The notes under the pieces were generated by a model. That model was not told where the DNA came from. It did not search any database and was given only the letters and a program-made list of their open reading frames with translations. DNA of 64,000 bases. Source: Mastigias papua (taxonomy: Eukaryota; Cnidaria; Scyphozoa; Rhizostomeae; Mastigiidae). Shown here piece by piece: positions 41,556 to 51,942 of this stretch. The stretch is taken from contig OZ025267.1 of assembly GCA_964019165.1 (NCBI GenBank), positions 11,718,889 to 11,782,888 on the forward strand. Reading direction: 5' to 3'. The number at the start of each line of letters is the position of its first letter. Within the stretch, counting starts at the first letter, position 1. Both the position numbers and the translations under genes were made by a program.

Positions 41556-41925
41556 TTTAAAGCTGTATATAGTGTAAACACAGAGACTACGGCTAATTTG
41601 AGTAGGAAACATTAGCTAAACTACTGGCATCGATGTAACCATAGATGTAAAAGACGTTAAGTGTATGAGATTGACGCACTTCCACTCAATGTTACTCATA
41701 CAACAGTATATGCACATATTGGCATTGCTTGTGATGGGCCTAAAATAGGTATGTGTGCAATGTCTGACAATACAGCAATGACGACAGAACAAAGGTTATA
41801 TGATATTATAAATGCTAGATTCACTGCAGGAATATGCTTAGATTATGTTTTGGAGCTATTACACACGTACTTATAGTGATTGTAGGCCTTGCATAGTATT
41901 GTCAGTTTTGCGACATGTAAAGCAC
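41556..41925. repeat. 370-bp R monomer M113 (1-bp deletion)
   Basis: AGAACAAAGG stands where other R copies have AGAACTAAAGG; the T at monomer position 236 is missing between 41790 and 41791. The partner copy at 56024 in the duplicated 17-mer is intact, so the deletion arose after that duplication or was repaired in the other copy. The deletion joins two plus-strand frames into the open frame at 41661-41876. Confidence 0.93.
41661..41876 (+). other. 71-codon plus-strand open frame created by a deletion (not called as a gene)
   Basis: It starts with GTG and ends at TAG, and is the only plus-strand frame of this length in the window. All other R and V copies have an in-frame TGA just after the site of the missing T. 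The product has no motif I recognise; its end (LYDIINARF, then LDYVLELLHTYL) is hydrophobic and helix-like. The upstream codon is TAA, there is no ATG start, and nothing resembling a promoter or poly(A) context distinguishes it from its neighbours. Most likely it is a fortuitous frame. A remnant of an old coding segment in the ancestral repeat cannot be excluded. Confidence 0.6.
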
Positions 41926-43409
41926 TTTAATGCTGTATATAGTGTAAAAACAGAGACTAAGGCTAATTTGAGTAGGAAACATTAGCTAAACTACTGGCAT
42001 CGATGTAACCATAGATGTAAAAGACGTTAAAAGTATGAGATTGACGCACTTCCACTCAATTTCACTCATACAACAGTATATGCACATATTGGCATTGCTT
42101 GTGATGGGCCTAAAATACGTATGTGTGCAAGGTCTGACAATACAGCAATGACGACAGATCTGATGGTCATATGATATTATAAATGCTAGATTCACTGCAG
42201 GAATATGCTTAGATTATGTTTTGGAGCTATTACACACGTACTTATAGTGATTGTAGGCCTTGCATAGTATTGTCAGTTTTGCGACATGTAAAGCACTTTA
42301 AAGCTGTATATAGTGTAAAAATAGAGACTAAGGCTACTTTGAGTAGGAACCATTAGCTAAACTACTAGCATCGATGTAACCATAGATGTAAAAGACGTTA
42401 AGTGTATGAGATTGACGCACTTCCACTCAATTTCACTTATACAACAGTATATGCACATATTGGCATTGCTTGTGATGGGCCTAAAATACGTATGTGTGCA
42501 AGGTCTGACAATACAGCAATGACGACAGATCTGATGGTCATATGATATTATAAATGCTAGATTCACTGCAGGAATATGCTTAGATTATGTTTTGGAGCTA
42601 TTACAGACGTACTTATAGTGATTGTAGGCCTTGCAGAGTAATGTCAGTTTTGCGACATGTAAAGCACTTTAAAGCTGTATATAGTATAAAAACAGAGACT
42701 AAGGCTAAGTTTAATTGGAAACATTAGCTAAACTACTGGCATCGGTGTAAACATAGACGTAAAAGACGTTTAGCAGATGAGATTGACGCACTTCCACTCA
42801 ATTTCACTCATACAACAGTATATGCACATATTGGCATTGCTTGTGATGGGCCTAAAATAAGTATGTGTGCAATGTCTGACAATACAGCAATGACGACAGA
42901 ACTAAAGGTTATATGATATTATAAATGCTAGATTCACTGCAGGAATATGCTTAGATTATGTTTTGGAGCTATTACACACGTACTTATAGTGATTGTAGGC
43001 CTTGCATAGTATTGTCAGTTTTGCGACATGTAAAGCACTTTAAAGCTGTATATAGTGTAAACACAGAGACTACGGCTAATTTGAGTAGGAAACATTAGCT
43101 AAACTACTGGCATCGATGTAACCATAGATGTAAAAGACGTTAAGTGTATGAGATTGACGCACTTCCACTCAATGTTACTCATACAACAGTATATGCACAT
43201 ATTGGCATTGCTTGTGATGGGCCTAAAATAGGTATGTGTGCAATGTCTGACAATACAGCAATGACGACAGAACTAAAGGTTATATGATATTATAAATGCT
43301 AGATTCACTGCAGGAATATGCTTAGATTATGTTTTGGAGCTATTACACACGTACTTATAGTGATTGTAGGCCTTGCATAGTATTGTCAGTTTTGCGACAT
43401 GTAAAGCAC

Positions 43410-43780
43410 TTTAAAGCTGTATATAGTGTAAACACAGAGACTACGGCTAATTTGAGTAGGAAACATTAGCTAAACTACTGGCATCGATGTAACCATAGAT
43501 GTAAAAGACGTTAAGTGTATGAGATTGACGCACTTCCACTCAATTTCACTCATACAACAGTATATGCACATATTGGCATTGCTTGTGATGGGCCTAAAAT
43601 ACGTATGTGTGCAAGGTCTGACAATACAGCAATGACGACAGATCTGATGGTCATATGATATTATAAATGCTAGATTCACTGCAGGAATATGCTTAGATTA
43701 TGTTTTGGAGCTATTACACACGTACTTATAGTGATTGTAGGCGTTGCATAGTATTGTCAGTTTTGCGACATGTAAAGCAC
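43410..43780. repeat. Hybrid monomer M118, R left part with W/A right part
   Basis: GTAAACACAGAGACTACGG (R) at the left, then ATTTCAC, AATACG, CAAGGTC, GATCTGATGG and the W marker GGCGTTGC. The switch lies between about 43445 and 43547. The same hybrid occurs at 57879. Confidence 0.8.
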
Positions 43781-46700
43781 TTTAAAGCTGTATATAGTGT
43801 AAAAACAGAGACTAAGGCTAATTTGAGTAGGAAACATTAGCTAAACTACTGGCATCGATGTAACCATAGATGTAAAAGACGTTAAGTGTATGAGATTGAT
43901 TCACTTCCACTCAATTTCACTCATACAACAGTATATGCACATATTCGCATTGCTTGTGATGGGCCTAAAATACGTATGTGTGCAATGTCTGACAATACAG
44001 CAATGACGACAGATCTAATGGTCATATGATATTATAAATGCTAGATTCACTGCAGGAATATGCTTAGATTATGTTTTGGAGCTATTACACACGTACTTAT
44101 AGGGATTGTAGGCCTTGCATGGTATTGTCTGTTTTGCGACATGTAAGGCACTTTAAAGCTGTAAGTAGTGTAAAAACGTAGACTAAGGCTAATGTGAGTA
44201 GGAAACATTAGCTAAACTACTGGCATCGAAGTAACCATAGATGTAAAAGACGTCAAGTGTATGAGATTGACGCACTTCCACTCAATTTCACTCATACAAC
44301 AGTATATGCACATATTGGCATTGCTTGTGATGGGCCTAAAATACGTATGTGTGCAAGGTCTGACAATACTGCAATGACGTCTGATCTGATGGTCATATGA
44401 TATTATAAATGCTAGATTGACTGCAGGAATATGCTTAGATTATGTTTTGGAGCTATTACACACGTACTTATAGGGATTGTACGCCGTGCATAGTAATGTC
44501 AGTTTTGCGACATGTAAAGCACTTTAAAGCTGTATATAGTGTAAAAACAGAGACTAAGGCTAATTTGAGTAGGAAACATTAGCTAAACTTCTGGTATCGA
44601 TGGAACCATAGATGTAAAAGACGTTAAGTGTATGAGATTGACGCACTTCCACTCAATTTCACTCATACAACAGTATATGCACATATTGGCATTGCTTGTG
44701 ATGGGCCTAAAATACGTATGTGTGCAAGGTCTGACAATACAGCATTGACGACAGATCTGATGGTCATATGATATTATAAATGCTAGATTCACTGCGGGAA
44801 TATGCTTAGATTATGTTTTGGAGCTATTACACACGTACTTATAGTGATTGTAGGCCTTGCATAGTATTGTCAGTTTTGCGACATGTAAAGCACTTTAAAG
44901 CTGTATATAGTGTAAACACAGAGAATAAGGCTAATTTGAGTAGGAAACATTAGCTAAACTACTGGCATCGATGGAACTATAGATGTAAAAGACGTTAAGT
45001 GTATGAGATTGACGCACTTCCACTCAATTTCACTCATACAACAGTATATGCACATATTGGCATTGCTTGTGATGGGCCTAAAATACGTATGTGTGCAAGG
45101 TCTGACAATACAGCAATGACGACAGATCTGATGGTCATATGATATCATAAATGCTAGATTCACTGCAGGAATATGCTTAGATTATGTTTTGGAGCTATTA
45201 CACACGTACTTATAGTGATTGTAGGCCTTGCATAGTATTGTCAGTTTTGCGACATGTAAAGCACTTTAAAGCTGTATATAGTGTAAAAATAGAGACTAAG
45301 GCTAATTTGAGTAGGAAACATTAGCTAAACTACTAGCATCGATGTAACCATAGATGTAAAAGACGTTAAGTGTATGAGATTGACGCACTTCCACTCAATT
45401 TCACTTATACAACAGTATATGCACATATTGGCATTGCTTGTGATGGGCCTAAAATACGTATGTGTGCAAGGTCTGACAATACAGCAATGACGACAGATCT
45501 GATGGTCATATGATATTATAAATGCTAGATTCACTGCAGGAATATGCTTAGATTATGTTTTGGAGCTATTACAGACGTACTTATAGTGATTGTAGGCCTT
45601 GCAGAGTAATGTCAGTTTTGCGACATGTAAAGCACTTTAAAGCTGTATATAGTATAAAAACAGAGACTAAGGCTAAGTTTAATTGGAAACATTAGCTAAA
45701 CAACTGGCATCGGTGTAAACATAGACGTAAAAGACGTTTAGCAGATGAGATTGACGCACTTCCACTCAATTTCACTCATACAACAGTATATGCACATATT
45801 GGCATTGCTTGTGATGGGCCTAAAATAAGTATGTGTGCAATGTCTGACAATACAGCAATGACGACAGAACTAAAGGTTATATGATATTATAAATGCTAGA
45901 TTCACTGCAGGAATATGCTTAGATTATGTTTTGGAGCTATTACACACGTACTTATAGTGATTGTAGGCCTTGCATAGTATTGTCAGTTTTGCGACATGTA
46001 AAGCACTTTAAAGCTGTATATAGTGTAAACACAGAGACTACGGCTAATTTGAGTAGGAAACATTAGCTAAACTACTGGCATCGATGTAACCATAGATGTA
46101 AAAGACGTTAAGTGTATGAGATTGACGCACTTCCACTCAATGTTACTCATACAACAGTATATGCACATATTGGCATTGCTTGTGATGGGCCTAAAATAGG
46201 TATGTGTGCAATGTCTGACAATACAGCAATGACGACAGAACTAAAGGTTATATGATATTATAAATGCTAGATTCACTGCAGGAATATGCTTAGATTATGT
46301 TTTGGAGCTATTACACACGTACTTATAGTGATTGTAGGCCTTGCATAGTATTGTCAGTTTTGCGACATGTAAAGCACTTTAAAGCTGTATATAGTGTAAA
46401 CACAGAGACTACGGCTAATTTGAGTAGGAAACATTAGCTAAACTACTGGCATCGATGTAACCATAGATGTAAAAGACGTTAAGTGTATGAGATTGACGCA
46501 CTTCCACTCAATGTTACTCATACAACAGTATATGCACATATTGGCATTGCTTGTGATGGGCCTAAAATAGGTATGTGTGCAATGTCTGACAATACAGCAA
46601 TGACGACAGAACTAAAGGTTATATGATATTATAAATGCTAGATTCACTGCAGGAATATGCTTAGATTATGTTTTGGAGCTATTACACACGTACTTATAGT

Positions 46701-47490
46701 GATTGTAGGCCTTGCATAGTATTGTCAGTTTTGCGACATGTAAAGCACTTTAAAGCTGTATATAGTGTAAAAACAGAGACTAAGGCTAATTTGAGTAGGA
46801 AACATTAGCTAAACTACTGGCATCGATGTAACCATAGATGTAAAAGACGTTAAAAGTATGAGATTGACGCACTTCCACTCAATTTCACTCATACAACAGT
46901 ATATGCACATATTGGCATTGCTTGTGATGGGCCTAAAATACGTATGTGTGCAAGGTCTGACAATACAGCAATGACGACAGATCTGATGGTCATATGATAT
47001 TATAAATGCTAGATTCACTGCAGGAATATGCTTAGATTATGTTTTGGAGCTATTACACACGTACTTATAGTGATTGTAGGCCTTGCATAGTATTGTCAGT
47101 TTTGCGACATGTAAAGCACTTTAAAGCTGTATATAGTGTAAAAACAGAGACTAAGGCTAATATGAGTAGGAAACATTAGCTAAACTACTGGCATCGATGT
47201 AACCATAGATGTAAAAGACGTTAAAAGTATGAGATTGACGCACTTCCACTCAATTTCACTCATACAACAGTATATGCACATATTGGCATTGCTTGTGATG
47301 GGCCTAAAATACGTATGTGTGCAAGGTCTGACAATACAGCAATGACGACAGATCTGATGGTCATATGATATTATAAATGCTAGATTCACTGCAGGAATAT
47401 GCTTAGATTATGTTTTGGAGCTATTACACACGTACTTATAGTGATTGTAGGCGTTGCATAGTATTGTCAGTTTTGCGACATGTAAAGCAC
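43781..47490. repeat. Region IV complete 10-monomer HOR X-Y-E-T-U-V-R-R-W-W (3,710 bp)
   Basis: Monomers at 43781, 44152, 44523, 44894, 45265, 45636, 46007, 46378, 46749 and 47120, all 371 bp. This is the only place where all ten types follow in order without a missing member. I take it as the canonical unit from which the rearranged units on both sides derive. Its Y monomer (44152) is a mosaic, and its E has ACAGCATTGACG, shared with the E copies at 58992 and 60476. Confidence 0.85.
44152..44522. repeat. Mosaic Y monomer M120 with clustered changes
   Basis: The left part is Y (AAACGTAGAC, AATGTGAG, CGAAGTAACC, GTCAAG) and the right end is Y (GTACGCCGTGC). The centre from about position 138 to 270 is A-like (ATTTCAC, AATACG, CAAGGTC, GATCTGATGG). 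Within the centre, ACTGCAATGACGTCTG has three A/T substitutions in a short span found in no other copy here. An internal tract flanked by Y on both sides fits gene conversion better than crossing over. Confidence 0.75.
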
Positions 47491-48604
47491 TTTAAAGCTG
47501 TATATAGTGTAAAAACAGAGACTAAGGCTAATTTGAGTAGGAAACATTAGCTAAACTACTGGCATCGATGTAACCATAGATGTAAAAGACGTTAAGTGTA
47601 TGAGATTGATTCACTTCCACTCAATTTCACTCATACAACAGTATATGCACATATTCGCATTGCTTGTGATGGGCCTAAAATACGTATGTGTGCAATGTCT
47701 GACAATACAGCAATGACGACAGATCTAATGGTCATATGATATTATAAATGCTAGATTCACTGCAGGAATATGCTTAGATTATGTTTTGGAGCTATTACAC
47801 ACGTACTTATAGGGATTGTAGGCCTTGCATGGTATTGTCTGTTTTGCGACATGTAAGGTACTTTAAAGCTGTAAGTAGTGTAAAAACGTAGACTAAGGCT
47901 AATTTGAGTAGGAAACATTAGCTAAACTACTGGCATCGAAGTAACCATAGATGTAAAAGACGTCAAGTGTATGAGATTGACGCACTTCCACTCAATTTTA
48001 CTCATACAACAGTATATGCACATATTGGCATTGCTTGTGATGGGCCTTAAATACGTATGTGTGCAAGGTCTGACAATACAGCAATGACGACAGATCTGAT
48101 GGTCATATGATATTATAAATGCTAGATTCACTGCAGGAATATGCTTAGATTATGTTTTGGAGCTATTACACGCGTACTTATAGTGATTGTAGGCCTTGCA
48201 TAGTATTGTCAGTTTTGCGACATGTAGAGCACTTTATAGCTGTATATAGTGTAAACACAAAGACTAAGGCTAATTTGAGTAGGAAACATTAGCTAAACTA
48301 CTGGTATCGGTGTAACCATAGATGTAAAAGACGGTTAGCGTATGAGATTTAACGCACTTCCACTCAATTTCACTCATACAACAGTATATGCACATATTGG
48401 CATTGCTTGTGATGGGCCTTAAATAAGTATGTGTGCAATGTCTGACAATACAGCAATGACGACAGATCTAATGGTCATATGATATTATAAATGCTAGATT
48501 CACTGCATGAATATGCTGAGATTATGTTTTGGAGCTATTACACACGTACTTATAGGGATTGTAGGCCGTGCATAGTAATGTCAGTTTTGCGACATGTAAA
48601 GCAC
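47491..48604. repeat. X-Y-Z junction block (M129-M131)
   Basis: M129 (47491) is a normal X. M130 (47862) begins as Y but has an A-like right half, with AAATACG after CCTT, ACACGCGTAC and GTAGAGCAC. M131 (48233) is the divergent monomer Z. The series leads from the region IV HOR into the embedded region I block. Confidence 0.8.
48233..48604. repeat. 372-bp divergent monomer Z (M131) with D-type right half
   Basis: The left half has changes seen in no other copy here: TTTATAGCTG at the start, GTAAACACAAAGAC, CTGGTATCGGTG, GACGGTTAGCG and the 1-bp insertion GAGATTTAACGC near 48350. From CCTTAAATAAG at about 48417 it is a normal D (CTGCATG, ATGCTGAG, GGCCGTGC, AGTAATG). Its left half is a singleton, which suggests it was imported from a part of the array outside this window. 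Confidence 0.85.
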
Positions 48605-50640
48605 TTTAAAGCTGTATATAGTGTAAAAACAGAGACTAAGGCTAATTTGAGTAGGAAACATTAGCTAAACTTCTGGTATCGATGGAACCATAGATGTAAA
48701 AGACGTTAAGTGTATGAGATTGACGCACTTCCACTCAATTTCACTCATACAACAGTATATGCACATATTGGCATTGCTTGTGATGGGCCTAAAATACGTA
48801 TGTGTGCAAGGTCTGACAATACAGCAATGACGACAGATCTGATGGTCATATGATATTATAAATGCTAGATTCACTGCAGGAATATGCTTAGATTATGTTT
48901 TGGAGCTATTACACACGTACTTATAGTGATTGTAGGCCTTGCATAGTATTGTCAGTTTTGCGACATGTAAAGCACTTTAAAGCTGTATATAGTGTAAAAA
49001 CAGAGACTAAGGCTAATTTGAGTAGGAAACATTAGCTAAACTACTGGCATCGATGTAACCATAGATGTAAAAGACGTTAAGTGTATGAGATTGACGCACT
49101 TCCACTCAATTTCACTCATACAACAGTATATGCACATATTGGCATTGCTTGTGATGGGCCTAAAATACGTATGTGTGCAAGGTCTGACAATACAGCAATG
49201 ACGACAGATCTGATGGTCATATGATATTATAAATGCTAGATTCACTGCAGGAATATGCTTAGATTATGTTTTGGAGCTATTACACACGTACTTATAGTGA
49301 TTGTAGGCCTTGCATAGTATTGTCAGTTTTGCGACATGTAAAGCACTTTAAAGCTGTATATAGTGTAAAAACAGAGACTAAGGCTAATTTGAGTAGGAAA
49401 CATTAGCTAAACTACTGGCATCGATGTAACCATAGATGTAAAAGACGTTTAGTGTATGAAATTGACGCACTTCCACTCAATTTCACTCATACAACAGTAT
49501 ATGCACATATTGGCATTGTTTGTGATAGGCCTAAAATACGTATGTGTGCAATGTCTGACAATACAGCAATGACGACAGATCTAATGGTCATATGATATTA
49601 TAAATGCTAGATTCACTGCAGGAATATGCTTAGATTATGTTTTGGAGCTATTACACACGTACTTATAGTGATTGTAGGCCTTGCATGGTATTGTCTGTTT
49701 TGCGACATGTAAAGCACTTTAAAGCTGTAAGTAGTGTAAAAACAGAGACTAAGGCTAATTTGAGTAGGAAACATTAGCTAAACTACTGGCATCGATGTAA
49801 CCATAGATGTAAAAGACGTCAAGTGTATGAGATTGACGCACTTCCACTCAATTTTACTCATACAACAGTAAATGCACATATTAGCATTGCTTGTGATGGG
49901 CCTAAAATACGTATGTGTGCAAGGTCTGACAATACAGCAATGACGACAGATCTGATAGTCATATGATATTATAAATGCTAGATTTACTGCAGGAATATGC
50001 TTAGATTATGTTTTGGAGCTATTACACACGTACTTATAGTGATTGTAGGCCTTGCATAGTATTGTCAGTTTTGCGACATGTAAAGCACTTTAAAGCTGTA
50101 TATAGTGTAAAAACAGACACTAAAGCTAATTTGAGTAGGAAACATTAGCTAAACTACTGGCATTGATGTAACCATAGATGTAAAAGACGTTAAGTGTATG
50201 AGATTGACGCACTTCCACTCAATTTCACTCATACAACAGTATATGCACATATTGGCATTGCTTGTGATGGGCCTTAAATAAGTATGTGTGCAATGTCTGA
50301 CAATACAGCAATGACGACAGATCTAATGGTCATATGATATTATAAATGCTAGATTCACTGCATGAATATGCTGAGATTATGTTTTGGAGCTATTACACAC
50401 GTACTTATAGGGATTGTAGGCCGTGCATAGTAATGTCAGTTTTGCGACATGTAAAGCACTTTAAAGCTGTATATAGTGTAAAAACAGAGACTAAGGCTAA
50501 TTTGAGTAGGAAACATTAGCTAAACTTCTGGTATCGATGGAACCATAGATGTAAAAGACGTTAAGTGTATGAGATTGACGCACTTCCACTCAATTTCACT
50601 CATACAACAGTATATGCACATATTGGCATTGCTTGTGATA
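48410..50640. repeat. Embedded block of region I HOR (D right half-E-A-B-C-D-E left half)
   Basis: From the right half of M131 through M132 (48605, E), M133 (48976, A), M134 (49347, B), M135 (49718, C), M136 (50089, D) and the left half of M137 (50460, E), the sequence matches the same stretch of 1-3710 with no difference that I could find. The E at 48605 has CTGCAGG as in region I, not CTGCGGG as in every other region IV E. A, B and C in these pure forms occur nowhere else to the right of about 26 kb. Confidence 0.88.
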
Positions 50641-50829
50641 ACCTAAAATAAGTATGTGTGCAATGTCTGACAATACAGCAATGACGACAGAACTAAAGGT
50701 TATATGATATTATAAATGCTAGATTCACTGCAGGAATATGCTTAGATTATGTTTTGGAGCTATTACACACGTACTTATAGTGATTGTAGGCCTTGCATAG
50801 TATTGTCAGTTTTGCGACATGTAAAGCAC
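50460..50829. repeat. 370-bp hybrid monomer M137 (E|V) with an abrupt joint
   Basis: The left part is E (CTTCTGGTATCGATGG) up to GCTTGTGAT. The right part is V (CCTAAAATAAG, CAATGTC, GAACTAAAGG). At the joint, GTGATAACCTAAAA replaces GTGATGGGCCTAAAA: GGGCC has become AACC, one base shorter. Neither parent has AACC here, so the joint (about 50638-50643) carries new sequence, unlike the clean switches in other hybrids. Confidence 0.85.
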
Positions 50830-51942
50830 TCTAAAGCTGTATATAGTGTAAACACAGAGACTACGGCTAATTTGAGTAGGAAACATTAGCTAAACTACTG
50901 GCATCGATGTAACCATAGATGTAAAAGACGTTAAGTGTATGAGATTGACGCACTTCCACTCAATGTTACTCATACAACAGTATATGCACATATTGGCATT
51001 GCTTGTGATGGGCCTAAAATAGGTATGTGTGCAATGTCTGACAATACAGCAATGACGACAGAACTAAAGGTTATATGATATTATAAATGCTAGATTCACT
51101 GCAGGAATATGCTTAGATTATGTTTTGGAGCTATTACACACGTACTTATAGTGATTGTAGGCCTTGCATAGTATTGTCAGTTTTGCGACATGTAAAGCAC
51201 TTTAAAGCTGTATATAGTGTAAACACAGAGACTACGGCTAATTTGAGTAGGAAACATTAGCTAAACTACTGGCATCGATGTAACCATAGATGTAAAAGAC
51301 GTTAAGTGTATGAGATTGACGCACTTCCACTCAATGTTACTCATACAACAGTATATGCACATATTGGCATTGCTTGTGATGGGCCTAAAATAGGTATGTG
51401 TGCAATGTCTGACAATACAGCAATGACGACAGAACTAAAGGTTATATGATATTATAAATGCTAGATTCACTGCAGGAATATGCTTAGATTATGTTTTGGA
51501 GCTATTACACACGTACTTATAGTGATTGTAGGCCTTGCATAGTATTGTCAGTTTTGCGACATGTAAAGCACTTTAAAGCTGTATATAGTGTAAAAACAGA
51601 GACTGAGGCTAATTTGAGTAGGAAACATTAGCTAAACTACTGGCATCGATGTAACCATAGATGTAAAAGACGTTAAAAGTATGAGATTGACGCACTTCCA
51701 CTCAATTTCACTCATACAACAGTATATGCACATATTGGCATTGCTTGTGATGGGCCTAAAATACGTATGTGTGCAAGGTCTGACAATACAGCAATGACGA
51801 CAGATCTGATGGTCATATGATATTATAAATGCTAGATTCACTGCAGGAATATGCTTAGATTATGTTTTGGAGCTATTACACACGTACTTATAGTGATTGT
51901 AGGCGTTGCATAGTATTGTCAGTTTTGCGACATGTAAAGCAC
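50830..51942. repeat. R-R-W block (M138-M140)
   Basis: Monomers at 50830, 51201 and 51572. M138 begins TCTAAAGCTG instead of TTTAAAGCTG, a change shared with the R at 35991, which also follows a V. The block corresponds to 35991-37474 with one W missing, and marks the left part of the long duplication that continues through 51943-58249. Confidence 0.85.

Larger units (their letters stand above)
37475..43780. repeat. Region IV 17-monomer rearranged unit, copy 1 (M102-M118)
   Basis: Order X-Y-E-T-U-V-R-(R|X|T)-U-V-R-R-W-U-V-R-(R|W), from 37475 to 43780, 6,306 bp because M113 lacks one base. X has TTGATTCAC and ATTCGC with CAATGTC. Y has GTAAGTAG, AAACGTAGAC, AATGTGAG, CATCGAAGTAACC, CCTTAAATAAG and GTACGCCGTGC. 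E here has CTGCGGG, unlike region I E. The whole 17-monomer order, including both hybrid monomers, recurs at 51943-58249. It can be derived from the 10-mer by two internal deletions plus joining of partial units. Confidence 0.88.

Noticed and set aside
41661..41876. Plus-strand 71-codon frame as a real gene
   Set aside because: It depends on a private 1-bp deletion in one monomer, begins with GTG directly after a stop codon, and is absent from the otherwise near-identical copy at 56024. Kept only as a curiosity.
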